Position numbers and translations under genes: made by a program
Shown: positions 54,096 to 64,000 of the stretch, in pieces
Layout of the letters: every line of letters starts with the position of its first letter
Position numbering within the stretch: the first letter of the stretch is position 1
NCBI GenBank assembly: GCA_946902985.2
Contig: OX336398.1
Location: 235,022,120-235,086,119, forward strand
Reading direction: 5' to 3'
DNA from: Meconema thalassinum
Lineage: Eukaryota > Arthropoda > Insecta > Orthoptera > Tettigoniidae
Length of the DNA: 64,000 nt
Notes under the pieces: generated by a model
Told to the model about the DNA's origin: nothing
What the model saw: the letters and a program-made list of their open reading frames with translations, nothing else
Databases searched by the model: none

Positions 54096-55282
54096 CCGTA
54101 TTCTCCCAATAAATGGAAGACGATAAGCAAATAACTCAATCAACTTTGTTTTTGGTTCTTCATGTTTTTCCAATCGGCTTTCATTCTCTCCGAGAAGGCT
54201 TGTTTACGATCACTTTGGTCTGTACTGTTTTTCTTTTGGTAGCTGTGATAATAAATAAACAAATAAATAGTTTATACGAGCCTTACAGTAGTCGCATATG
54301 ATGTGTAACATGTGACATGTTATCCTACTATGTGTGTCCCGGGAGCGCAAATCCCTTTTTGACAGTGAACTCTGTTGGTCATTGAAATAACTACTTGTAA
54401 AACTCCAGTGCCAAATCCTGACCGTAATGAATCATAATTGCCGTGGCGGAAGCAATCCACTTCCTACTTGATGCGAGCTGCGCTCTATACCGGCCAGTTA
54501 GTGAACCCATGCCAGCGATGTTATTGAAAATGGCCTCGTTTTGCCGATCAGAGCACTGCCAAGTATAGGCGCGATTAATAATTAGGTGTGCGGAAGGTAT
54601 TTTAAATGTGTTTCTCCCAGTGAAATGTTTAGACCAACGAAGTTTCAATTATTGTTAGTAGTCGGCGTTAATATACTGAATTCCTAAGTTGTTTAGAGTG
54701 TTTGTTAATGCGATATAGATTTCACATAGCCACATGGCCGACAGTACATCGAGTGCTTACATTAAATAAGAATACAGCAAAAGTATGAAGATTTAATAAA
54801 TCTTAATTGTTTTCAGCAAATATGATAAAATGAATATTTTCACACCAAAGAACGACAACTTGAAGATGATTTATTGTGGGAATATCTTAAATGGGGTATC
54901 CAAACCTTGAACTAAACTGTATGCGATATACATTCGCCATAGCCACATGGCCTACAGTACGTCGTTGTACCGATCTCAACCATCACACGCGCTTATTGTT
55001 TCCGTCCCATGCACTTCCGTCCCATCCATTTCTGTCCCTTTTCCAAAATCACTCCCACAAAAATGTCCAGCTACCGAGTGGAAAGATGTCACACATCAAT
55101 AAATAAATAAATTGTTTATACGTGTTTAAGCCAATGCGGAACCTCAAGAAAAGCAGCCAACAATGTCTACTTTAAAGCACCAGCCAGTCACATCGGATTT
55201 AAATATACGTTTAGGAACTTAAAGATTAAAATATCAAACATTACTAAAGACGGTATATTGGCTTTCACAGGCAGTGAATGTT
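54096..55282. other. Mostly unassigned
   Basis: No coding trace recognised. A phrase of about 38 bp (CATAGCCACATGGCC with flanks) occurs at 54711-54748 and again at 54922-54960 with a few changes. Confidence 0.45.
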
Positions 55283-55433
55283 TGTGCCGTGTCTTGTGTG
55301 GGGTATCGCCTAGGACACCCAACTGGCTCATCAGCGGGCTCTTGGTGTCCCAACCCGGGTCCCTACAGGAGTAGTGAACTGCACGCTACCTCCCTTTTTA
55401 TGAAGCGCACCTGCGCCTCTTCACTGCGAGAAC
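55283..55433 (+). repeat. Dispersed repeat S, copy 2
   Basis: Homologous to 7236-7440 (GTGCCGTGTCTTGTGTGGGG; GCGGGCTCTTGGTGTCCC). Directly followed by a family 4 SINE. Confidence 0.6.
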
Positions 55434-55800
55434 TAGCTTGCCACGGTGTGTGAGTGGATAACGTGTCGGTCTACTAACCTCAAGATTGCAGGTTCGCTCA
55501 TGGCCGTGGTAAGTGATTTTCGAAAGGCGGCAAAAATACGACAAGCATATCATACGATGTTGGAATGTCAAAGAACCCATTTGAATTTAGTAGGCCGAGT
55601 TCATAATGGCAAAATTAATCTCGGGAGTTTCCGCCAACACAAAGTTCCTCATTTCTCTATTTGAAAGCGCTACAGTGTTCAAGGAGCTTAGATATCTAAC
55701 CTCCTTGACTTTCAAGGAACAACGAAATTCGAAATGCAAGCTACCCTATGGTTGTCAAAATTACAAAGTTTGCACCCGGCACCCGAGATAATGAGATAAT
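55434..55800 (+). repeat. tRNA-derived SINE, family 4, copy 3
   Basis: Head AGCTTGCCACGGTGTGTGAG, box B GCAGGTTCGCTCATG, body with AAGGAGCTTAGATATCTAAC, end GCACCCGGCACC and a short AT-rich tail. Confidence 0.82.
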
Positions 55801-55835
55801 ATTTTATATTTAAATTTGTTAATTCCTCACGAGCT

Positions 55836-55870
55836 GAAGAAGGGTGTAATTGACCCGAAACATGTCACCA
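55836..55870 (+). ncRNA. Hammerhead-ribozyme-like core, possible Penelope LTR remnant
   Basis: CTGAAGA, a stem-loop (GGGT-gtaattg-ACCC), then GAAAC and ATGTC reproduce the conserved hammerhead core order (CUGANGA, stem II, GAAA, short stem III, UH). The ACATGT palindrome after GAA resembles the tiny stem III of Penelope-type hammerheads. Stem I does not pair convincingly, so it may be degenerate or accidental. Confidence 0.25.
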
Positions 55871-56087
55871 AAACTCAAATAACCTTTCTTAGTGTAAAAT
55901 ACAGTATTGAGTTCATATATAGGCTACATTTGTAAGTCGATACTGAACCTCAGCATGAGAATCCATCATGGTTCACTTAATGGTGTGATCATTTCCACAA
56001 AAATCCCAAAACAAAAATTAGTTAGTTATTGGTAGTGAAGATGGATTTAACGGAAATTAATGCGCTGGTATAAATTCAAGGATAAAT

Positions 56088-56867
56088 AATTTCAACTCTG
56101 AGATTTGCCGATGACTTAGTCATCTTGGCCGACACTCCTGAGGATTTGGATGAGAATTTGAATGGTGTGGACTCCGTCTTGAGGAAAGAATTCATGATGA
56201 AAGTTAATAAATGTAAAACAAAAATATTGGAATGCAGCCGAAATAAATTAGAAACCTCTATGGACATCAAATTGGCAGGTGAAAAGCTAAAGGAAGTAGG
56301 AGACCTCTGTTACTTACGAAGCAAAATAGCCAGTGATGGACAAAGCAAAGAGGGTATAAAAAGTAGGTTGGTTCAGGCAAGGAAAGCATTTCTACAGAAA
56401 AGGAAACTGTTGACATCGAATATAGATTTAGGTATTAGGAAATCATTTTTGAAAGCCTTTGTCTGGAGCGTGGCGCTCTATGGAAGTGAAACTTCGACTA
56501 TTGGTGCAGCAGAAATTAGGAGAATTGAAGCGTTTGAAATGTGGTGTTACAGGAGAATGATGACGATCAGATGGGTAGATAGGGTTACAAATGAAGAGGT
56601 ATTAAGACGAGTGGTAGAGGGGAGATATATCTGTCGACTGGTAATGAAGAGAAGAGATAGGTTGGTAGGACACATATTAAGACACCCAGGAATAGCAACC
56701 TTATTTATGGAAGGAAGGGTCGAGGACAAGAACTGTAGGGGTAGACCAAGGTTAAATATGTTAAACAGATTGCCTTGGATGTAGGGTGTGGTAGCTATGT
56801 AGAGATGAAACGATTAGCTCAGGACATGGTGGCATGGGGGGCTGCATCAAACCAGTCAAAAGACTGA
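56088..56867 (+). pseudogene. RTE-like LINE, reverse transcriptase C-terminal part
   Basis: Starts TLRFADDLVILADTPEDLDE, the catalytic FADD block, so truncation lies just upstream. Then MKVNKCKTKILECSRN, LCYLRSKIASDGQSKEGIKS, AFLQKRKLLTSNIDLGIRKS, LYGSETSTIGAAEIRRIEAF, EMWCYRRMMTIRWVDRVTNE and DRLVGHILRHPGIATLFMEG. The first frame closes at 56784. A shift near 56760 restores the family end (QIALDVGCGSYVEMKRLAQD, MVAWGAASNQSKD) with a stop at 56865-56867. Apart from this one frameshift the 3' part is well preserved. Confidence 0.85.
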
Positions 56868-57624
56868 AGACTCGAACGACAAAAATAGCACGAAACCTGC
56901 AAGTTATTGGTATCAACGAAGAAATCATTTACAACAGACCAACTTTTAGAACCCTAATAAACAGAAACCCACTGCACACGGAAGAATTCAGGGTGGACTT
57001 GCAACAACAGCCACCACCAGCTGTACTGCCAACGGTGGGGAAATTTCACATCGTCATATTGGTCACAAGCAACAACGCACCAACGTTCAAATCTATGGGA
57101 ATTCTAGAGGAATTTCAACCCATCTAGGGACATTTTGACAGTCAAAATCAAGCAACAACAACCACCACCATCTGCAGACCTGGGGCACAATGAACCATCA
57201 TTAAAATCTAGGGGAATTCCTAGCAGAATTTCAACCCATCTAGGGACATTTCACAAAGGCATTCTCTCAAGACTTCACATCCTGGTTGAAATCAAGATTC
57301 AATATGTTTGTAGAGAGACCTCCATCACCATTCTAAATCAAGCAACAACAACCTCCATCTTGGTCACAGCCAACAACACGCCAACTTTATAAATCCAGGC
57401 GAATTCTAGGGTTATTTTAGTTATCTAGGGAACAGATATTGGGAAGAAAATAAACTATAAACAGGCTTACATTTCTAAATAAGTTTAGAGAATTTGGGGA
57501 TTTTCAGCAGAAAGACAAAGGTGCACAACTGTTTAGACAGATGAGAGAAGGAAAGAACACAGTAAATGGAGTTTTATTTTATTCTTGTCAAAAGCACTTA
57601 CAATGCATGAAGGGTTTTTTACCC
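56868..57624. other. LINE-flanking sequence with a partial duplication
   Basis: After the LINE end, two related segments share GAATTTCAACCCATCTAGGG (57107-57128 and about 57219-57244) within CAA/CCA-rich DNA, about 115 bp apart. No coding trace. Confidence 0.45.
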
Positions 57625-58095
57625 GCCAGGTTGGTGGAACCCACGGACTCAGCGAGGGAACTCACCACTACCGCCGCTACGGGCAGTGTCCTAGAGCTGG
57701 GAATATCTAATCGGAAGGGATACAACTGGTGAGGTGGGATTGGCACCTCGCCCAGGCGGCCTCACCTGCAAAGCAAACAGGGGCCTTATGAAGGAAGGTA
57801 AGGGATGATGAGGATGGATAGGCAAGGAAGAGAGAAGGAGGCGGCCGTGGCCTTGAAGAAGGTTCCATCCCGGCATTTGCCCGAAGACGAAGTGGGAAAC
57901 CACGGAAAACCACTTCGAGGATGGCTGAGGGGGAATCGAACCCCCTCTACTCATTTGGACAACCCGAGGCTGAGTAGACCCCGTTCCATTCCACGTACCA
58001 CTTTTCAAATTTCGTGGCAGAGCCGGGAATCGAACCCAGGACCTCCGGGGCGGCAGCTAACCATGCTGACCGCTACGCTACGGAGGCGACATGAA
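57625..58095 (-). repeat. tRNA-derived SINE, family 2, copy 3
   Basis: Minus-strand head at 58090 (GCCTCCGTAGCGTAGCGGTC; box B CTGGGTTCGATTCCCGG), core GTGGTTTTCCGTGGTTTCCC, and the end phrase at 57630 (inverse of CCACGGACTCAGCGAGGG). The best preserved copy of the family. Confidence 0.9.
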
Positions 58096-58104
58096 GTTTA
58101 TATG

Positions 58105-59670
58105 GACAATAATGCATAATATAAATAATTGATGTTTTTGGGCTAATGCCGTGTGTATTTAGATTAGAACCATACGTTTCGGAGAAACCTTCCCTCCCTT
58201 TTCAATGGAAATCAAACAATGTGGCCAAAAAATACAAAAAGGGCAAGCGCATGAGCATCCTTGAAACAAGGTATTATAACAACTCTAGCCAAAAGAGCGG
58301 AACGTATTTGTGAGGCATCAACTCTTCAGGAAGAGTTTCATGCGTTACAAACCATGTTTAAGGATAATGGCTATAATGAATCTACTATATATAGGTCCCT
58401 ACATCCCACAAGGAGGGATAGACAACCTTCTCAGAGCTCCGACGTGAGGGGAAATGCTTACCTCCCTGATATTCACAACACTACTGACCGCGTTGCTAAG
58501 ATTCTCCGCAAGCACAAGATAAAAACAGTTTTCGGCACTATGACGAAAATTGGTCAACTTTTAGCAATAAACGAAGATAAATTGTCCCTTGTACTTGCGG
58601 AAAAGTCTACATTGTTGGAAATATCTGTTCCCGTAGGAAACAGGATGTAAATTTGTCCGAAGTATTTACTTCCATAGTACATTGCCGCTACTCGTGGCAA
58701 CATTTGTGCCTTCACAGTATGTACTAGCCACGCGTCTTGGTGAGGTGTACCATAACCAACTGAAGAGTCCAATGGTACACTGGGGCGAAACGCTGGCAAC
58801 TGTTTTGAGCTAACCGGACCATTGTATCAAATTTCTTTGTGAAATTGTTAAAGTCTACTTTGGACAAACATAGCGGGCCATTGCAGCTCGCATCAAAGAG
58901 CATCAAAGGAACATCCGTCTAAACCAACCTGACAAATCATCTATAGCTGAACATGCCCTGTCTTCAGGGCACGATGTATGTTTCAAGGATGCTCATGCGC
59001 TTGCCCTTGTTAAGCACAACTGGTCTAGGATTATAAGGGAGGCAGTTGAAATTCGTAAAAATCCCAATAATTTTACACGAGACACTGGATATCAGCTAAG
59101 TGACACTTGGCTACCAGTTATTAAGGATCTAGAAAGATAGTTCCTCTCAGTCTCTCTGTTCTTCGCCTATTTCAAATTGTACTTTTTTCCTCTATGGCTA
59201 CAGAACCTGGATTTGATCTCCTTTGTTCGTCACTGGAGGAGTTTCCATAAGTTTTTTCGCCGTTGCCTGTATGACGCTAGGTATCGTTCAGATACTCTTC
59301 CCTTTTGTTTATGTTTCCTTAAATTCATCTAACCCACCCACCTCCCCCCCTCCCCCCCTCTTCTTTTGGACATCCTCATTCTTCGAGGAGTCTCTATATC
59401 TCCACCCCGCTCTCTTTATCTTCTCCTTACTTACTACTCTGTCCGCCATTCTATCATGGTCCATACAGTAATTTCTGGCAGCTGCTCTCTGGTGACGAAC
59501 CGAGGAATTTATCTTTTTTTTGTAATTATTGTAATCTCATTGATATACTTTCTTTGGCCACATTGTTTGATTTCCATTGAAAAAGGAGGCAAGGTTTCTC
59601 CGAAACGTATGGTTCTAATCTAAATACACACGGCATTAGCCCAAAAACATGAATTATTTATATTATCCGG
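58105..59670 (+). mobile_element. Penelope-like element, 5'-truncated, with inverted flank
   Basis: The coding relic (58261-59140) is followed by a tail ending at 59558-59668. 58105-58230 is an inverted copy of that end, about 115 bp with few differences (shared CCATACGTTTCGGAGAAACC). 58235-58266 is in turn an inverted copy of coding sequence at 58978-59010 (GGCAAGCGCATGAGCATCCT). Terminal repeats in inverse or partial arrangement are typical of Penelope-like elements. A C/T-rich stretch lies at 59335-59365. Confidence 0.75.
58261..59140 (+). pseudogene. Penelope-like element ORF, linker and GIY-YIG endonuclease relic
   Basis: First part (58261-58650): TLAKRAERICEASTLQEEFH, DVRGNAYLPDIHNTTDRVAK, ILRKHKIKTVFGTMTKIGQL, the region between reverse transcriptase and endonuclease in Penelope-like proteins. 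58651-58815 interrupts the frame. The GIY-YIG part resumes with a shifted GPLYQIS (GIY strand) and KVYFGQT (YIG strand, here YFG), an in-frame TAG, RAIAARIKEHQRNIRLNQPD, KSSIAEHALSSGHDV, and ends NFTRDTGYQLSDTWLPVIKD, LER stop at 59140. The conserved Arg and the H-x-x-E-H region are readable. The reverse transcriptase itself is missing. Confidence 0.82.
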
Positions 59671-59735
59671 GCCGTGAAAGCCTTAATATACACAAATAAT
59701 GCATAATATTTACATGAACATATGTACATTACTTG

Positions 59736-60035
59736 TCAGTTCATTTTCACTTCTGCCGCCCAGAAGTTAGCAACCTCTATTGCACGTACCAAGTCTTCCA
59801 ATGTGCAAGTTGTTGGGCAATGGCTACTCTGGAGCAGGAGGGTGGAAGTCTGCATTACACCACATTCACACAGCGGCGAGTCCGCATTGAAACCCCATTT
59901 CATTAAATTACTCTTACATTTAGTAACTCCTGACCGTAGTCTGTTGAGCGGTCTCCATGTAATCCATTTCTCTGTGTAGCCTGCGGGTAACGTTTCACAT
60001 GACGAGAGGCAACCCTCAGGGCTGTTAAACCTGAA
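59736..60035 (-). pseudogene. LINE ORF2 C-terminus, Jockey-like, with Cys-rich motif
   Basis: An open minus-strand frame without a start codon: RFNSPEGCLSSCETLPAGYT, EKWITWRPLNRLRSGVTKCK, SNLMKWGFNADSPLCECGVM, QTSTLLLQSSHCPTTCTLED, LVRAIEVANFWAAEVKMN, stop at 59736-59738. The W..LNRxR(S/T)G...C...KWG...CxCG...QT pattern is the C-terminal CCHC-type domain of several insect LINE ORF2 proteins; the usual HL of the final knuckle appears mutated (STLLLQSSHC). Confidence 0.7.
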
Positions 60036-60744
60036 ATGGTTGAAGAAATACTAGAAACGTCTTAACTCAACAATAGAGAGGAAATCATGAGGAAGACTTT
60101 TCATGTGGTCCAGATGTGTCAATAGAAGGAGAAAAGAACATCCAAAATGAATTTTACAATTTTTACCTAGTGGCCATGATAATTTGATCACCCAATGTGA
60201 TGTGATGCTCGGAAGTGTTATAGCAGAGTTACGATACCTTTATTAGGCACTTAAACATTTATAATATCGTCAATACCCATATACAAGATGGCGTGCACGG
60301 TCATAACACTGTGAACTGTAATCACAATAACGACCCATATTGGAACTCAAACTACCTGTCCAAACGCTCCCACCGTGTCTGCCCTTCATGTGTTTTAATA
60401 CATTGATTGCATAAACGGTGCTTTTGCTTTGCATATGTGTTAACTTAATGTTCAGTAAAAGTATTAAAAGTTTATGGGTTGAACAATAAAGGAGATGTTC
60501 AGTACTGGTGACGGTACAAATGGTATTGCCCGTTCATATTTTGATCGATAAAACGTACGGGGTTTTTATTGCTGAGGGCTATTTTTATAGGTGGATAGTA
60601 TTATGGCCGCTGTAGCAGTTGAATTGATGGGAAGTAGAATGATATATGAGGATATTAAAATACGCTGTCTCAAATATGGGGGGGAGTAGATCCCGTATTG
60701 TTCACAGGGGGTTCCATCGACTCTTATCGTATTATTATTATTCT
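60036..60744. other. Unassigned sequence
   Basis: About 700 bp with no coding trace or repeat recognised; a (ATT)n run at 60729-60742. Confidence 0.45.
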
Positions 60745-61020
60745 TTAATCGTATCGGCCTGCTAAGGACCACAACTGTCGTCTCTCGGCTTTGATCTTTG
60801 CCCAGTGCTCCTTCATACGTTGCTGGTGTTGCTCTTTCTTTCTTCCGTCCACATCTTTCCCGTCTTCAACTTCTGTGTTTCTTGAAAACCCTGGTGGTCG
60901 TTTAGTTTCTTCCTGAGGGGGTTTCGTTCTTGAATATCTCCACAGGTAATCTCCATCTCTTGCAGGTCACTTCTGCCTCTTCGAACCAGGCTGGCTTGGT
61001 CTTCTTATTTTTAAAATAGG
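60745..61020 (-). pseudogene. LINE C-terminus, family Y copy 3
   Basis: Minus strand: PAWFEEAEVTCKRWRLPVEI, FKNETPSGRN, then in a shifted frame DGRKKEQHQQRMKEHWAKIK, AERRQLWSLAGRYD and a stop. The QHQQRMKEHWAK segment matches the ends at 6090-6162 and 30770-30835. Confidence 0.65.
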
Positions 61021-61194
61021 TGAAGATCCGGTTCGTCAATCGTGTGGGTTTCATTCAAAGCAAATTCCCATAAAATGTAGGTCTCCTTTTTCTCATAACA
61101 TCAGAGATCTTTGGACATGAATATACAATTCATGGTTATGCCTTCGTTTATATTCACCTTCGTCTTCAATCGGGCCAAGAATTTTCCTCAAGAT

Positions 61195-61197
61195 CAT

Positions 61198-61240
<43 letters not shown>

Positions 61241-61255
61241 ATCTTTCTTTCATTG
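61195..61255 (+). repeat. (CTTT)n microsatellite
   Basis: About twelve CTTT units with one CTAT variant. It causes a spurious Lys/Glu-rich open frame on the minus strand. Confidence 0.95.
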
Positions 61256-61379
61256 ATCTCCAATTTTTCTACCAGGCCTTTCCTGTTCCTCTGCATACAG
61301 AGCCTCTGGTCGTAAGACAGTGCAATAATTATTATTATTAATATTCGTTATGTCCAACTCTGGAGCGTGGTAAAATCGA

Positions 61380-61475
61380 AATGTGATGGTCTTCAGTCGC
61401 CCAACACGATTGTAACCAACTTCTAATTGGTGCTTCCCTAATCCCGAAAAAGAAATACATGAGATTATTAAATAC
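61380..61475 (+). repeat. Single arm of the 25121/27355 foldback family
   Basis: GTCTTCAGTCGCCCAACACG ... CCCTAATCCCGAAAAAGAAA, TACATGAGATTATTAAATAC resembles the arm at 25125-25215. Diverged, no partner seen nearby. Confidence 0.45.
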
Positions 61476-61865
61476 AGTTGGACGATGCGCATCCAAATCC
61501 CGTCACACTCACCAGCTAAGTACACAATCCACTCTAACCTGATAAACAGGGAACGGATTTCCATTTTGCAAGCTAAACTTAGTTATCCTTTGTGTTAGAT
61601 TTACGAATCATGACACGTGGAGTTGAAAAGTGGAGAAGGCCTATTTATTTTCCATATTTTTCCATATTTGGAAGTTTAGCACATTTGCTCAATATTCTTA
61701 CATTAAAATCAATATAGTCCATATTTCGGCTAGAAAATATTAAATTATAGTAAATTACCAGTCCTGTCAATAATCCAGTAACACGTTGAAGATCTATATT
61801 TAAAACATTAAATCATGGTACAATTAAAGTTGCAGATGTGGCAAAAATGAAGTTGGACACTGTAC
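61476..61865. other. Unassigned sequence
   Basis: About 390 bp with no recognised coding trace; AT-rich from 61640. Confidence 0.45.
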
Positions 61866-62345
61866 TTTGGTTGGTTGGTTCTTAAGTTTAGGGGCTGTGA
61901 CAACGCGGTCATGTAGCCCCGTGTACTTTGGGTGTGTGTAGAATCTGTCTGATAACCGGTGTTAATTGTGATGACTGTATTAGTGTGTGTTATCGTTTTT
62001 TTTAATACAAGTACGGACTGCAGACTTTTGAATTTCTCAAACAGTTCCTACTTTTGTCGCCAAACGTCACCGTCAACGACTACTAGTTCAGAACTTAGCT
62101 TCCAGACGCCACAGCAGTGGGCTCTTGGCAACGAACGTGGGAACCTAACAGCGTTGTTTACATTCCTAACCTATACAATTTAGCTTCACACAGGTGTAAT
62201 TAGTGGAAGGTTCTTTAACATGCCGTAAATCTATGACATGGGACCGCCGGCTTTACTTCCCCTCCGAAGGAAGGCTTACTGAGGGATTTTTAACGCTCTT
62301 AGAAAAATCCAACGACCTCGGCCGGGTTTCAAACAACCGTGGATA
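61866..62345 (-). repeat. tRNA-derived SINE, family 1, copy D, head truncated
   Basis: Plus strand starts GGTTGGTTGGTTCTTAAGTT (tail side) and runs to GACCTCGGCCGGGTTTCAAA, where the box B region survives but the box A part is missing. Otherwise co-linear with copy A. Confidence 0.8.
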
Positions 62346-62349
62346 TGAA

Positions 62350-62595
62350 GCAATGGGAAAGGTTGCTGCAATTTTGTGTGGAGTTGTAAGTGTAAAGTTA
62401 TCGTTGGATTTAACCCCAGCAGACATTGTGAAGTTCAAATATGCCCCGTTACCTCTTCTGATGTTGAACACAGTTTCAGTCAATATAAATCAGTACTTAG
62501 AGACAACAGGAGAAGATTCACTTTCCAGCACTTAAAAGAACATTTTATAATCCATTGTTTTGGTAACAGAGAAGAAAACATTAAGTATTCTTGAA
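62350..62595 (+). pseudogene. hAT transposase C-terminal dimerisation fragment
   Basis: VVSVKLSLDLTPADIVKFKY in one frame, then after a 1-base shift near 62445 SSDVEHSFSQYKSVLRDNRR, RFTFQHLKEHFIIHC. The (S)xDVExxFSxYKxxLxxxRRxF(T)xxxLxxH pattern is the C-terminal dimerisation block of hAT proteins. Upstream parts are absent, cut off at the SINE. Confidence 0.75.
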
Positions 62596-62885
62596 AAATC
62601 ATATCCATATTACAATGAAAAGTGCAACGTTAATTTTCAAGTAGATTTAATTTGCTTATCTTCATTGAATTTATATATTAAAATATAAATCACAGGTTTC
62701 TTTTTATAATTTTGAGTCCACATAAAGATAATTCCATATTTCAATAAAAATAACAAAATATATATGTATATATTTCATTAATTCTTATAAATACGTCCTC
62801 AGGTGATTAACAACAATCACATAATCACATTAAGCATGCAAATTTGAAGGTCAACCAGAGCATTATAGATAGTTTTGCAATAGTA
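62596..62885. other. Unassigned AT-rich sequence
   Basis: Nothing recognised; (TA)-rich at 62755-62775. Confidence 0.45.
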
Positions 62886-63263
62886 CATTAAGCAACTAGC
62901 CAATAATGGCAATAATTAAGACACGAGTATGTTTATTAAACGAGCGAAGCGATTTCCAATGGAGTGTCTTCATTACCATTATAGGCGAGTTACATGCGAC
63001 TGTGTATGTTCGACGATATTTTAACTATTTTATATTCGAGATTCGCCAGTTTTATGTACTGAACAGAGCGCATGGGACGCAGAGAATACCAAGGCCTTGT
63101 ATTTGACTATGGCCTCCTCAAATACCCCACTATGACACTCTCCATGCAGAGAAATTTAAAATAGAAGGCCGTGGAAGTCAGCGCAGGTGCGATGCTAACC
63201 TTACCTAATTGGTCACACAACTGTTTCTTGAGCTCTGATTGGTGAGAGAAACTGTTTCATAAT
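62886..63263 (+). mobile_element. MITE-2, copy 3, cut by H8
   Basis: Starts ATTAAGCAACTAGCCAATAA with the TAATTAAGACACGAGTATGT hairpin strand and follows copy 2 to GAGAGAAACTGTTTCATAAT, where the Helentron-like element begins. The last about 50 bp of the MITE are missing. Confidence 0.65.
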
Positions 63264-63870
63264 GAACAAGTAGTTCCGTGAAGAACTAAAGTCTTTTTTC
63301 ATATATCCTAATTATGTTAATTGCCTCTATCAACATACAAAATTTCAGTTTGCTGTAATTGATTCGTAGATATAGAGAAACGACTAAATATTGCGGATGG
63401 TCGCCATGTTAGATTTTTATATATGTAGGTCTTAGAGTTATGTACTATTACATGAAGATTATTGGGTACGTGTAGTATTCAAACTTCATGACTGGGACAC
63501 AAGAAGTAAAAACGATATTTTAAAATTTCGCACAGCTGCCATCTTGTGGTTATGGAAACAATTGAAATAAATTAGATGCCATTGGATTAACATTTGTTTG
63601 AGAATTTACTGTACCAAGTTTCACTGCACTCGGATGGTTAAATTGAGAGAAACAACCATGTGAATATGTATATTTCGCGTCGCCGCCATGTTGCATTTGT
63701 GATCACCAGGTGATTGAAAGTCCTATAGATGAACTTATGTTCATAGACCCTATGAACATAACAAAATTCAGTTTTATTGCTGTAACAGATTCGTAGATAT
63801 TGAGAACCGTCTAAATATTTCGGATTGTCGATATGTTGGATTGTTATATGTATAAGCCATAGAGTTGTAG
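63264..63870 (-). mobile_element. Helentron-like element H8 (type B), 3' part
   Basis: The 3' hairpin end (inverse of AGTTCTTCACGGAACTACTTGTT) is at 63264-63287. Tandem units of the H3 type follow rightward (CCATGTTAGATTTTTATATA at 63407, GCCATCTTGTGGTTATGG at 63538, GCCGCCATGTTGCATTTG at 63682, GTCGATATGTTGGATTG at 63827), spaced about 130-145 bp. It stops near 63870 without a 5' end. Confidence 0.65.
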
Positions 63871-64000
63871 TTGCTTTTATTTTAGACATCGTAGAACTGC
63901 CTTACACTTCACAGTGCCAGAAATGAACTGCATGAGAATGACACTGGTTCAAGGTAGTTGGGGGAAGGTCTAGCACGTGGTGCAATAATGCTATGGACAA

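Noticed and set aside
54391..54648. 85-codon minus-strand open frame
   Set aside because: No recognisable domain, no similarity to other copies in the window, and a length expected by chance.
61093..61296. Lys/Glu-rich minus-strand open frame
   Set aside because: Produced by translation of the (CTTT)n microsatellite.

Overview
This window looks like part of a large, repeat-choked insect genome. I infer a polyneopteran (orthopteran, blattodean or similar) from the mix of tRNA-derived SINEs, RTE/CR1/Jockey-like LINEs, mariners, hATs and Helentron-like elements, but the species cannot be fixed from the sequence. No convincing host gene, rRNA, functional tRNA or CRISPR array was found. Almost every coding trace is a decayed transposable-element protein. 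The clear exception is one long intact reading frame inside a young LTR element at 46.4-54.0 kb.

Layout. 0-9.7 kb: a ZMYM/DUF4371-type hAT pseudogene, an HTH (DUF4817-like) fragment, a SINE, a mariner remnant, a LINE 3' end and a ~0.9 kb pure-pyrimidine tract. 9.7-13.4 kb: a LINE ORF1 (gag with zinc knuckles) without any ORF2, then a CR1-like reverse transcriptase pseudogene. 13.4-17.3 kb: a long-inverted-repeat element with several nested insertions. 17.3-19.4 kb: a DDE transposon split by three SINEs, each with readable target-site duplications (TSDs). 19.5-31.4 kb: dispersed repeats, a non-autonomous hAT, foldback elements and several LINE tails, including a LINE inserted in a LINE. 31.4-46.3 kb: Helentron-like elements built of ~145 bp tandem units, a ZBED-type hAT carrying two of them head to head, a Helitron helicase relic, and a Harbinger element inside a mariner. 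46.4-54.0 kb: a 7,553 bp LTR element with 1,245 bp LTRs differing at about two sites, a 4 bp GTGT TSD, and no pol. 54-64 kb: more SINEs, an RTE LINE, a Penelope-like element with an inverted partial copy of its own end, LINE tails, a hAT C-terminus and another Helentron-like element.

How the parts relate. The nested order gives a relative chronology: old DNA transposons and LINEs were hit by SINEs and Helentron-like elements, and the LTR element is the newest, sitting inside a SINE whose empty site can be reconstructed. The best candidate for something undescribed is this LTR element. It has LTRs, a primer-binding site and a polypurine tract, but its only protein is a 672-residue coiled-coil protein with an 11-residue repeat and no recognisable protease, reverse transcriptase, RNase H or integrase. 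The second is the Helentron-like family with nucleosome-length central tandem repeats.
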